The notes under the pieces: model-generated
What the model was told of the DNA's origin: nothing
The model's database searches: none
What the model saw: the letters and a program-made list of their open reading frames with translations, nothing else
Program-made: the position numbers and the translations under genes
Shown: in pieces, positions 54,435 to 64,000 of the stretch
Layout of the letters: the number at the start of each line of letters is the position of its first letter
Numbering within the stretch: the first letter of the stretch is position 1
Assembly (NCBI RefSeq): GCF_029168945.1
Contig: NC_083601.1
Span: 22,162,160 to 22,226,159, forward strand
Length of the DNA stretch: 64,000 nucleotides
Reading direction: 5' to 3'
From: Cannabis sativa
Taxonomy: Eukaryota > Streptophyta > Magnoliopsida > Rosales > Cannabaceae

Positions 54435-56659
54435 GGCACTTTGATTGACAAAACATTTTATTATGAGAAAACCTGCATCAAGTGTTAGAAACCAAAGCAA
54501 ATAGCTTTTTAAAGATACAAGAGTATAGAAAATACTCCCCCTGCATGAAAGCTCTCTAACACATAAAACATATAACTTTTTTTGGACGGAAAAGCTTGCA
54601 AACCGAAGAACACAACTTTTTAAACGGAAAAGTGTTAAACCACAAACAAGACAACTCCCCCTAAAAACAAGGATCCAGAGTTGTAACACATAATCCACAA
54701 AAATAAGTACTACTCCCCCTTTTTGTCTATCAAGGAGCCAAAGATAACAAAAACCATGAACAAGGACATAGTAGTTTAAGCATTCACAAATAAAAAGCAA
54801 GAGATAGAGAATTGAACCACTTATTCATCATCATTGGGTCGGAAGTATTTCATGATGTTGTCCATCTTCCTGAGAAGTAATAGGCTTGACTTGTCTCAAT
54901 TCTCCCCAAACACAAGTTGAATTCAGCCATTTCTGTAGAAGCAGAAGCAGCAGCAGGTTCAACAGTAACACCAAGGGAAGCAAGGTTGTAAGTCGACTTT
55001 CAAGCTTTGGTCTTCGACTTTCTGGCAGTTTTCATCGGAACAGATGACGAACCAGAAGCTCCGGTTGCTGGTGCAGGCGGCGCAGGCGGAGACACCGGTG
55101 AAGCAGACGCAGATCCACGAGTGGGCTTCTTGGATGGTTGGGCATTCTTAGTTTTGGCCATTTTTTCTTTGAAACCCTAGAACACAAACCCTCTTACACT
55201 TTGAACAATGTTAGACCTTTGAGAGAAAAAATAAAAAGAGAAGAGAGAGTGGTGATCGTGGGATTATGGGAAGTTGAGAATATATAGATTTCAATTTTAA
55301 ATGCCCAAAATAAAAAAACTGAAAAAGGAAGGTAACTTCCTTACCTTTGACCCACGTGTGGAAAGAAAAAAGGAAACCAAAGAAAGGTTTTTCAAATGAG
55401 GTCAATATTTCCTTAAATGAAAAAAGGAAACCATATCTTCCCACAAAATCCAAGAAATAATAACCCCACCAAATCCAAAAATGCCACCAACAAGGAAACC
55501 AAAAATAAAATTAATTATTTAAGAACAAGTTTCCTATATATACCAAAAAGACCAAATCTCCACAAATAAAGGAAACATTCTAAATAAATAAATACAATTA
55601 AAACATGTTTCCATAAAATAAAAAAAATAAAAGAAAAAATATATACAAGGATTCGAAAATGAATTCGAAAAAAGAAAAAAAATATGCCCCCCTTTTTCTT
55701 TTATTTTTTCAAAAAATGCCCCCCCAAAAAAAATTGCAAATAATGAGCAAGAGAACACACCAAGACACAAAAGCACTAATCACCACTTAAGAGCAAAAAT
55801 TGTGTCTAAGAACAAAATGAAACATAACAAAAAAATAACAAAATTTTTAACAAAGCTCACTTGACAACTCGATCACAAACCTTTTTTTTTTATTATTATT
55901 TTATTTTTTATTTTTTTTTAATTAAAAGACAGAAAAATAAAATAACCTTGATATTTTTGCAACTAGAATTCACAATGTCCATTTGTCTTTGTCCCTGATG
56001 AAAAAATCAAACTCATAAGAATAATCAGAAATTATTTTATCAAACTGATGAAGTAATAGAATGAGGTCATACCGGTTCACAGGAAAAATTGACTCCATCA
56101 CCAAGAATATTAAAGCACATCAAACAGTATGTAATAGCTTTATAACACCATTTTCGAGAATAAACAAATTTTACCACAAACTGTGTCAAGCATTAGTGTG
56201 TGAAAGTGTGCAGTGGAACATTGCCCAATTTGTCAAAAAGACTTTTTCTGATAAATTGTACCCATAGGAGACGCTGTCACACTACCTCAATGGTAGCCCT
56301 TTTCAATGGTAGCGTATCTTCTACATAACTCCTAATTACATAGTTCCAACTTACTCAGAGATGACTTTCACACATTGAGATAGGTAGCTCTATTCATCCA
56401 ATGGAGCTTGAACACACCGTTTTTGAACAACAACATTCGAAAATGGTAGCTTACATAACACTGTTTGATGAACCTGAATATTCCTGTGAGGAGTGGACAA
56501 TTTTCCTGACAAACCTGTATGACATCATAATATTACGACATTAGCAATAAAATAATGACTGAAATTCTTATAAGGTTGAAATTTTCTTCTAGGACAAGGA
56601 CAAGACATTATGAACTCTAAGACAACTCAAATATCAAGGATTATGGAAAAATAAAAGCA
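54435..56659 (-). other. Copia region between RNase H and 3' LTR
   Basis: Contains the extra polypurine motifs, a short possible ORF (55000-55161) and AT-rich, often C-poor non-coding sequence from 55200 to 56600. Other open frames here are low complexity. Confidence 0.6.
55000..55161 (-). CDS. Possible small extra ORF of the Copia element
   Basis: ATG at 55161 opens 53 codons: a Lys-rich start (MAKTKNAQPSKKPTRG), then a Ser/Ala/Pro/Gly-rich stretch, then basic residues before TGA at 55000-55002. In the same direction a further stretch (to about 54830) looks coding-like but in broken frames. Sireviruses often carry an additional ORF between pol and the 3' LTR, so this may be its beginning. 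I see no transmembrane segment. Weakly supported. Confidence 0.3.
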   Translation of the reverse strand: MAKTKNAQPSKKPTRGSASASPVSPPAPPAPATGASGSSSVPMKTARKSKTKA

Positions 56660-57613
56660 TTAAACAGTACAAACCCCTAAGGATTTCCTTAGAGAAATAA
56701 ATCGGACCGAGTCAAGAGCTTTAGTAAAAATATCTGCAATTTGTTTGCTAGTTTCAACATATTCTAAGACAAGAATTTTATTTTCCACAAGCTCTCTAAT
56801 AAAGTGATGACGAATGTCTATGTGCTTAGTGCGAGAGTGTTGAACAGGATTCTTAGAAATGTTTATAGCACTAGTGTTATCACAAAAAATGGTTAAAGTT
56901 TTCAAATCAAACCCATAATCTGCCATCATTTGTTTCATCCATAACAATTGGGTACAACAACTACCCGCAGCAATGTACTCAGCCTCTGCTGTGGACAGAG
57001 AGATTGAGTTTTGCTTCTTGCTATGCCATGAAACCAAATTGTTTCCAAGATAGAAACATCCACCACTAGTACTTTTTCTATCATCAGCATTACCTGCCCA
57101 ATCAGCATCACTAAAGCAAAAAAGGTTAGAATTAGTGTCTTTTGAAAACCAAATCCCAAAATCAATAGTGCTATTTACATAGCGAATGATTCTTTTTACA
57201 GCAGAAAGATGGGATTCCATGGGATTAGCCTGATAACGTGCACAAACACCAACACTATAGCAAATATCAGGACGACTGGCAGTAAGATAAAGCAAACTTC
57301 CTATCATACTTCGATACAAGGTTTGATCTACCTTTACTCCTTGTTCATCTTTGCTTAATTTCAAAGTTGTGCTCATGGGAGTATTGGTATGTTTGGCTTT
57401 CTCAAGGCCAAACTTTTTCACCAAATTCTTTGCATACTTGCTTTGAGTGACAAAAGTTCCCTCATCTGATTGCTTCACTTGAAGACCGAGAAAATAAGTG
57501 AGTTCACCTACCATACTCATTTCGAACTCCTTTTGCATTTGGGAAACAAAAACCGCACTTCGAGTTAGAGGTAGAGCCAAACACAATATCATCAACATAT
57601 ATTTGAGCAACAA
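56660..57613 (-). CDS. Copia RT end and RNase H
   Basis: 317 residues. RT C-terminal region ([47 protein letters not shown]) followed by RNase [61 protein letters not shown], ending in [20 protein letters not shown]. It is the end of the pol polyprotein. The first about 20 residues of the open frame are out of register with RT; the true junction with the preceding segment is near 57560, where the frame shifts. Confidence 0.9.
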   Translation of the reverse strand: MLLKYMLMILCLALPLTRSAVFVSQMQKEFEMSMVGELTYFLGLQVKQSDEGTFVTQSKYAKNLVKKFGLEKAKHTNTPMSTTLKLSKDEQGVKVDQTLYRSMIGSLLYLTASRPDICYSVGVCARYQANPMESHLSAVKRIIRYVNSTIDFGIWFSKDTNSNLFCFSDADWAGNADDRKSTSGGCFYLGNNLVSWHSKKQNSISLSTAEAEYIAAGSCCTQLLWMKQMMADYGFDLKTLTIFCDNTSAINISKNPVQHSRTKHIDIRHHFIRELVENKILVLEYVETSKQIADIFTKALDSVRFISLRKSLGVCTV

Positions 57614-59276
57614 TCACATCAGAATTAATGTTTTTGATGAAAAGTGTTTTATCAACATTTCCTCTCTTGTAATCATGAGAAAGCAAGAATTCAGTTAGAC
57701 GCTCATACCAAGCACGTGGTGCTTGTTTTAGACCATACAATGCCTTGTCTAACTTATAAACATGATCAGGAAAATGTGGATCCTCAAACCCTTTAGGTTG
57801 TTCCACATACACTTCTTCTTTTAACAACCCATTCAAAAAAGCGGATTTGACATCCATTTGATACAATTTAATACCAAGAATGCAAGCTATGGAAAGAAGT
57901 AACCTGATCGATTCCAGTCTAGCTACTGGAGCAAATGTTTCATCAAAGTCAACACCCTCAACTTGAGTGTATCCTTGGGCGACCAACCTTGCCTTGTTTC
58001 GAATGACAGTGCCAAACTCATCACTCTTATTTTTGAAGATCCACTTGGTTCCAATGATGTTCACAAACGGTGGTCTTGGAATCATTTTCCAGACTTTGTT
58101 TCGAACAAACTGATGAAGCTCATCCTGCATAGCTAAAAACCAATCTTCATCCATTAAAGCTTCTTTTACAGATTTAGGTTCTAAAGAAGAAATAAAACAT
58201 AAAAATTGAATTATATTGGCATATTTTCTTCTTGTAACCATGCTCTCATCCAAGTTTCCAAGGTTGAGATCTGAAGGATGATTCTTTTTAACCTTGGAGG
58301 ATGGTTCCCTCTGTATTGGATCAGTGATTGAATTTAAAGGATACTCAGTTTCTTTTGTTGTTGGATTTTCTGTAGCAACAGATTCCTGCACAGTAACCTC
58401 GACGACTGCTTCTGAAGCTTCGTCAGGTTCCTTTTCCTCAGCAGCAGGCTTTTCAAGCAAATCTTCAATCTGTTCTTCTGTGGAAAACTCAGAAAAATCT
58501 TTTAGATCATCAACAACAACATTAGCAGATTCCATAACAGTTTGGGTTCTCATGTTATACACACGATATGCCCTACTATTTGTGGAATATCCTAAGAAAA
58601 CACCTTCATCACTTTTAGAATCAAATTTACCAATGTAATCACGATCTCGTAAAATATAACACTTACATCCGAACACATGAAAGTGACTTACATTTGGTTT
58701 CTTACCTTTCCAGATTTCATATGGTGTTTTGTGAGTACCTGGGTGCAAGAATACTCTGTTGATGGTATAGCAAGCAGTGTTAATGGCTTCGGCCCAAAGG
58801 CGCTTTGTGAGCTTCTTGCTATTCAACATTACTCTAGCCATTTCTGTTAGAGTACGATTCTTTCTTTCAACCACTCCATTTTGTGGAGGAGTTTTAGGAG
58901 CAGAAAATTCATGAGAAATACCGTTAGCTTTACAAAATTCATCATATATGGTATTTTCAAATTCCTTACCATGATCACTCCTAATCCTAACAATTTTGCC
59001 AATGTTACAATCTTTTTCAACTCGTAATTTCAAACACAGAGTTTGGAAAGCTTCAAAAGTATCAGATTTTTCTCTCAAGAAATCCACCCATGAGAATCGA
59101 GAAAAATCATCAACACAAACAAAAATATACCTTTTACCATTTAAGCTTTCTACCTGGATTGGACCCATTAAGTCCATGTGCAAGAGTTCGAGAACTCTAG
59201 AAGTATTCACATCTGGGACACTCTTGTGAGAAATTTTCAGTTGCTTACCTAACTGGCATGGACCACATTTTCCCAA
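57504..59276 (-). CDS. Copia integrase and reverse transcriptase
   Basis: 590 residues. Integrase: end of the zinc domain (CGPCQLGKQ), core acids D ([10 protein letters not shown]), D ([10 protein letters not shown]), E ([10 protein letters not shown]), then the [17 protein letters not shown] region. An acidic linker follows ([15 protein letters not shown]). [58 protein letters not shown] and the catalytic YVDDIVFGS. The last about 15 residues after YVDD are read out of frame. Catalytic residues are intact. Confidence 0.92.
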   Translation of the reverse strand: MGKCGPCQLGKQLKISHKSVPDVNTSRVLELLHMDLMGPIQVESLNGKRYIFVCVDDFSRFSWVDFLREKSDTFEAFQTLCLKLRVEKDCNIGKIVRIRSDHGKEFENTIYDEFCKANGISHEFSAPKTPPQNGVVERKNRTLTEMARVMLNSKKLTKRLWAEAINTACYTINRVFLHPGTHKTPYEIWKGKKPNVSHFHVFGCKCYILRDRDYIGKFDSKSDEGVFLGYSTNSRAYRVYNMRTQTVMESANVVVDDLKDFSEFSTEEQIEDLLEKPAAEEKEPDEASEAVVEVTVQESVATENPTTKETEYPLNSITDPIQREPSSKVKKNHPSDLNLGNLDESMVTRRKYANIIQFLCFISSLEPKSVKEALMDEDWFLAMQDELHQFVRNKVWKMIPRPPFVNIIGTKWIFKNKSDEFGTVIRNKARLVAQGYTQVEGVDFDETFAPVARLESIRLLLSIACILGIKLYQMDVKSAFLNGLLKEEVYVEQPKGFEDPHFPDHVYKLDKALYGLKQAPRAWYERLTEFLLSHDYKRGNVDKTLFIKNINSDVIVAQIYVDDIVFGSTSNSKCGFCFPNAKGVRNEYGR

Positions 59277-59287
59277 TGACTCTTTAC

Positions 59288-60347
59288 CTAATTTAGGTAA
59301 TCCTCGAACAATCCCTGAAACGAGTATAATTTTTTCAGATTTTTAAAGTGAATGTGACCAAGTTTTTCATGCCATAGGTCAGTAACATTTTCAATGACAG
59401 AATGACAAGTGGCATGCGTAGTGAGAGTATAACAATTATCACTAGATCGCAGCCCTTGTAACACAATTTCATCAAGAATATTATATACATAGCAATGATT
59501 GCTATCAAAGCTCACAGTATAACCCTGATCACAAATCTGACTAATGCTAAGTAGATTAGCTTTTAGTCCTTCAACCAACATGACATTTTTTAGTTTAGGA
59601 AGCCCTTCGAACTTGAGAGTTCCCATTCCTATGACTTTACCAGTAAGACCGTTACCAAATGTAACTTCTCCACAGTGCATTGGTCTTATGTTCACAAGAA
59701 ATTCTTTTTCACTCCGTCATGTGTTTGGAACAACCACTATCAAAATACCACATGTTAGAAGCAACAGTTTTAAAATAAGTAGAACCTACCAAGCATTTGT
59801 TTTTGACAACCCATTTTTGTTTTTGTAAAACATGTTTATTTCCAATGTAATTAGATTTAAACATGTTATGCATGGTTATGCATTTAGGTCGAATGTGACC
59901 TTTTACTCCACAAAAATGGCAAATAGGAATGAAACGTCTTCCTTTCCCTTTGAAATTGTCAAACTTACCGTGCTGCTTCTTTTCTGTAACAGCAGAGTGC
60001 TTTGCTGGCGAGACAGAAACCTGCGAGGTAGAAACAGTTCTTCCAGAAACAAAACTATTAGTGGTATTAGACACAGGTTGATTTGGAACATAACCCAGCC
60101 CAGCATGATTGGTTTGGCCAGATTTTTGAATTTTTTCAAAGATGGTGGAACCTGGATTTAGCATTTTAACATTCTTTTTAATGTTATCAATTTCCTTGGT
60201 TAAAGAAATAATTTTTGACTCTTTTAAAGACAATTCAGATTCACAACATTTGAGTTTATCTTCCAACTCATTAATGTTATTACACAAAATTTTATTATCT
60301 TTAACCAGGGAGCGATTTTCAAAGACTAGTTTCCAACCACTTACCAA
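59288..60347 (-). pseudogene. Copia gag end, protease and pre-integrase domain, frameshifted
   Basis: Two open pieces, 59709-60347 and 59288-59695. The first has a coiled-coil-like stretch, a zinc knuckle CHFCGVKGHIRPKC and the protease motif WYFDSGCSKHM. The second continues the protease (FGNGLTGKVIGMGTLKFEGL, GLKANLLSISQICDQGY) and then the GAG-pre-integrase HHCC start ([17 protein letters not shown]). The frame breaks near 59715 right after the protease active site, and near 59321 before integrase. Both breaks sit at CG dinucleotides where one more base would keep the frame. Confidence 0.85.
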
Positions 60348-60382
60348 ACATTACCTTGTAGGATTCAATCATGGAATCCTCA

Positions 60383-61523
60383 TCAATTTCGACTCATCCG
60401 ATTCGGACCGGATTCTTCCTTGTTGTCATTGATCAGGATATTGTTCAAGCAAATGCTTTTTCCTTTTTCCTGCAAATTTCTTGACAAAACACTTGTTAGG
60501 ACAACTTTTTCTTTTTCATCCTCACTACTCTCAGAATCATCACTCCAAGTAACATTCAATCCCTTTTTATTTTTCTTTAAGGTATTAGCACATTCAGATT
60601 GAGTGTGACCAAAACCTTCACATTCTCTGCATTTAATACCTTTTTTATTGTTAGATGGAAAAGGTTTAGAGGGATTGTTACCAGAAATGTTACCTTTTGG
60701 GTTCTTTGAAAAGAACTTTTTATTTCCACCAGATTTCATGAATTTTTGGAAATTTTTTGCCAATAGAACCATTTCATCATCATTTTCATCATCAGAAACA
60801 ATATTTTCATAAGCATTAAAGGCAATACCTTTGCTTTTCTCATTCGAGAGATTTTGCTTACTCTTTTTCTTGATTTGTTGATTCAACTCAAAGGTTCTTA
60901 AAGATCCCATGAGTTCCTCAACCTTCATTTTGCCAAAATCTTTTGCCTCTTCCATTGCAAGCAATTTTGTATCAAACTCCGTCGGGAAGAACTCGAACAA
61001 TTTTTCGAACCAAGACAGATTCATCTAGTTTTTCTCCCAAGGCAAAAAACTCATTAGAAATATCAGATAATCTTTCATAGAAATCATTTAAAGTTTCAGT
61101 ATCTGACATTCTCAATTCATCAAATCTAGTTTGAAGCATGGTAAATCGTGATCTCTTTACCTCGCCAGTTCCTTCAAATTGAATTTGAAGGATTTCCCAT
61201 GCTTCTTTTGCATTCACAAGATGAGATTAATTTAATAAAACCTTCACCAACACCATTAAAAATAGCATGTAAAGCCTTATTATTATAACTGCACGCTTTT
61301 CATCTTCAAGTGGTCCAACCGAGTTCGCATTTTACCCGAGTATTACCTTTTTCATCATTTTCGTAGGTTGAGACCACCCTGTAAGAATAGCTCTCCATGC
61401 TTTCTCATCTTGCGATTTGATGAAAGCTCTCATCCTGACCTTCCAATAAGGATAATTCGACTCATTCAATAGAGGAGGTCTAGAGATGGAACTTCCTTCT
61501 GCAAACAAAGACATCTCACACAA
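60383..61523 (-). pseudogene. Copia gag, frameshifted
   Basis: Three open pieces in different frames: 61332-61523 (start MSLFAEGSS, then NESNYPYWKVRMRAFIKSQD), 60972-61217 (NAKEAWEILQIQFEGTGEVK, UBN2-type gag domain) and 60383-61024 (FDTKLLAMEEAKDFG, ELMGSLRTFELNQ, zinc knuckle CRECEGFGHTQSEC and an acidic end). Together they form a typical Copia gag of the UBN2/DUF4219 kind. Breaks lie near 61362, 61200-61330, 60985 and 60390-60405. The likely start is the ATG at 61523 or an in-frame ATG four codons later. Confidence 0.85.
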
Positions 61524-61568
61524 AACAAGTTAAACTAATAACCTCAAGATCTCACTAAGAATTTAATG

Positions 61569-61585
61569 ACTTGCTCGATACCAAT
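61569..61585 (-). promoter_or_regulatory. Copia primer binding site
   Basis: On the minus strand TTGGTATCGAGC follows the LTR end. It matches the initiator-Met PBS of Copia elements (TGGTATCAGAGC) except that CAG appears as CG. Confidence 0.8.
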
Positions 61586-62809
61586 TGAAATTCCGTATTT
61601 TAATATTCCCAGCTTTGATTATTTAATTAAATGATTAATTAAATGCGAATAATAAAACTGGTATCGAAAACAGTTTTACGTAGTTACGTAATGCAACTCG
61701 TAACTCCAGAGAAACCTTAAAAACAAACAAGGCATAAAAGTAAAAACACACAAGATTTTTGTACGTGGTTTCAACAATCCTTTCGCATTGTTACTAGTCC
61801 ACGGGCCACGCCCAGAGATAAGATTCATTAGATCGGTATCAAAAATACAAAGTAATTGACTTATGCATAAATAGACTCCCTCTTATTGTATGCCGCAAGC
61901 TTGATGTATTCCACCTACTAACCGAATCTTGATAAAACTCCAAGTGCTCGAACTCCCTTCGATCACCTTGAAGAGTGCTTGAATCCTCCCGATTCAAGGC
62001 TTAAAGGCTATCTCCCGAAAGCCTATACAACCATCTCCCGAAGGTTGTGTGCTTGTATCCTCCCGATGCAAGACTTCAAAAGCAATCTCCCGAAAGCTTG
62101 TAAATACCCTTCTCCCGAAGGTGCACTGATGTTCTTCTTCGTTGTAGACTTGAATACAGACTCAAGACAATACAAACAACAAATAAACAGAGTAAGAGTA
62201 GAACAACTCTTCTCTACAAATCAAAGACTCTCTTTTCTAAAGATATGAATGAAATTCAAAGATACAAGAGAGGTACCAAGAGAGGTACTAAACAAAGACA
62301 CTCTTTCCTTAAGATATGAAAGCAATTCTAAGTGTATGAAAGAGATACAAAACTTAGCAGCTATAGGATGTATTTATAATGAATATACATCTCATAGATA
62401 GCTTACATTCGGTCTGAACAAGACCTCAACCCACTAGAAACTTCCCTAAAATAATTCTTCAATCAGTCCAGGAATTTCCGTTTCTGTACATACAGAATCG
62501 TGGGCAGTAACTACAACTTTCCTTTTATAGAAAAGGAAAGTCTAGCTCCGGTTTTCTCTTCAAGAAACCTGATCTAAGAAAATGGGAAACTCAACACAAG
62601 ATCAGATTACACAGCTGGTTAGATAAAAACGAAATGGGTAACCAAACTTACCATTTTTACCTTTTTTCCAAAAATAGGAAAGCTAGACAACTTTCCTTTC
62701 AAGTTTGATTTACACAAATATGGAAACCATATCAATATATGCCAGCCGAAATATACATTAAATAATAAAATATTTTTGTCAATTAAATATGCCAAAAATG
62801 GAATTAACA
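61586..62809 (-). mobile_element. Copia 5' LTR
   Basis: 1224 bp. It has the same ends as the 3' LTR. The hairpin cluster is at 61979-62122. The differences from the 3' LTR are concentrated at 61640-61810. Confidence 0.95.
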
Positions 62810-62992
62810 ATTATGAAACTAAATTTTTAAATATATTTGACTGTACAATTAATTAATCAAATAATACTAATTTTTTTACCACTACAGTTCGTATGACTCT
62901 GTTAGTATGACGTCTTTCGATAAATATTATAAGGTTATTTATGTTGTATCAAGATACATATAATTTGTATTCACCAATCAAGATGCAATTAA

Positions 62993-63275
62993 CACTACTA
63001 CAAGACTGAGTTTTAGTGACATTATTTAGTGACTCGCAGAAAAGTGCGGGTCACTAAATGAATGAGGGTGAGCTTTAGTGACATGCACATAAGGACTTTA
63101 AAAATTCGGTGTTAGTGTCTTTTAATTTGCGTCACTAAGAATATGATGGGTCACTAAAGAATAACCTCCATAATTTCTATTGTTTTTTTTTTCATAAAAA
63201 AATGTTGACTTATAGTGACACTCCAAGCGTGACTGCATACACGTGTCTCGACTCACTTGACGCGTCACTATATCA
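62993..63275. mobile_element. CACTA-like terminus
   Basis: It starts CACTACTACAAGACTGAG and then repeats TAGTGAC or GTCACTA at about eight places up to 63270. Such a terminus plus subterminal repeats is typical of CACTA (En/Spm) elements. I could not find the opposite end, so the extent is approximate. Confidence 0.55.
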
Positions 63276-64000
63276 TAACTTTTTAGAAAAATAATCAATA
63301 TATTTTTATATATACCCATGCCTTTAAAATTATAATTAATAAATTTATTAATATATATACTGATATATTAATTATCAATACCCATGCCTTTAAGATTAAT
63401 TATCACGCATGGAAATTTGAAATGAAATCTAATATACATTAAAAAAATTAATGTTGATTGATGTAATTGAAAAAGAAATTTTTTTATAATAAATTAGTAT
63501 TGAATATAAAACCAATTTCTCTCTCTCTTTATCTTCCTTACATCAAAACCCTAATTTATTTTTTATCATCGTTCTTATCATCTACATAAAAAAGAGAAAG
63601 TGATATATATATATATATATATCACATTGATGAAACGAAAAATATTAATGCAGAATGTTTTTTTAGAAAAAAAAATTTCTGTAAAATACTCCATTTAAAG
63701 ATTTTTTAGTAAATAAAGCTTAAAGGTCGACAATATTGAATATTAATTAGTAACTTTATTTATTAAGAGTCATCAAATTATTAAAAAAAAATAATAATAT
63801 AAAATTAAGAAATTAATTAATTATTGGTATAAAATAAAAGAGTGAGACATAAAAGAAAAAAAAAATATATCTCCACCTAGCCATTGATTTAATTAAAGGG
63901 AGCTAATATACAATAGATCAAATTTTGATTTTGACTTTATTACACATTGAAAATATACAAACATTAAAATTACATAAATTGAGCTCCCTTATGTAGATTT
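63276..64000. other. AT-rich sequence to the window end
   Basis: No gene. It contains a direct repeat of TACCCATGCCTTTAA (63312 and 63379) and a TA microsatellite at 63604-63623. Confidence 0.6.

Larger units (their letters stand above)
53198..62809 (-). mobile_element. Complete Sirevirus-like Ty1/Copia retrotransposon
   Basis: 9,612 bp with LTRs at 53198-54422 and 61586-62809, flanked by a perfect TSD ATTAT (53193-53197 and 62810-62814). Coding is on the minus strand in Copia order: gag, protease, integrase, RT, RNase H. Several polypurine-tract copies lie upstream of the 3' LTR and the PBS is of the initiator-Met type, both typical of Sireviruses. The two LTRs differ mainly at a cluster near 61640-61810, where CTG/CAG in one corresponds to CG in the other. 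The gag-pol frame is broken at many points, several of the same kind. Confidence 0.93.

Noticed and set aside
1..64000. CRISPR array, bacterial operons, phage or plasmid features
   Set aside because: No regular direct repeats with unique spacers; the sequence is clearly plant nuclear.

Overview
This window is nuclear DNA from a flowering plant, most likely a eudicot. The evidence is AT-rich intergenic sequence, split genes with GT-AG introns, a SAUR auxin-response gene, fragments of plant-specific genes, and plant LTR retrotransposon lineages (Athila, Tat and Sirevirus-type Copia). I see nothing that fixes the species. Only two loci look like functional host genes: a two-exon SAUR gene (50008-51750, +) and a tRNA-Ala(TGC) gene (47502-47574, -). 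Most of the rest is transposon or transposon debris.

Layout, left to right. (1) 1-7679 is a near-identical copy of 22155-29829. It holds C-terminal exons of the plastid-type ABC ATPase ABCI10, an unidentified exon, a CACTA-like end, a Copia solo LTR with its target-site duplication, and the left LTR plus first 91 codons of gag of an Athila element. (2) At 7679/7680 the Athila gag is cut and joined to a Tat-lineage Gypsy element (about 7680-18301). That element lies on the minus strand, has one LTR (17518-18301), and carries the antisense extra ORF typical of the lineage (7798-10977, +). (3) 18302-22183 is a mosaic of gene fragments, all on the + strand: an IQM-like exon, a PRAF (RCC1/PH/FYVE) exon and a three-exon tail of an unidentified gene. 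It runs into the second ABCI10 copy. (4) 27909-41003 is a complete Athila-type element (13.1 kb, TSD ATTAC, LTRs of about 1.52 kb). It seems to have landed inside an old Mutator-like element, whose transposase tail remains at 42481-42725 next to a 132-bp tandem repeat. (5) 43.5-53.2 kb is mostly AT-rich host sequence with the tRNA and SAUR genes. (6) 53198-62809 is a complete Sirevirus-like Copia element (9.6 kb, TSD ATTAT, LTRs of about 1225 bp) on the minus strand. (7) A CACTA-like terminus starts at 62993, and AT-rich sequence follows to the end.

The retroelements are coherent units: LTR, primer binding site, gag, protease, RT/RNase H, integrase, extra ORF, polypurine tract, LTR. Most are broken by stops or frameshifts. 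In the Copia element several of the breaks look like base-calling errors at CAG/CTG sites, not decay. The most notable observations are the in-frame juxtaposition of exons from unrelated genes, the truncated 7.7-kb duplication, the CAG/CTG-to-CG discrepancies between repeat copies, arrays of short hairpins in the Copia LTR and in the Tat spacer, and a 42-codon upstream ORF ending 5 nt before the SAUR start.
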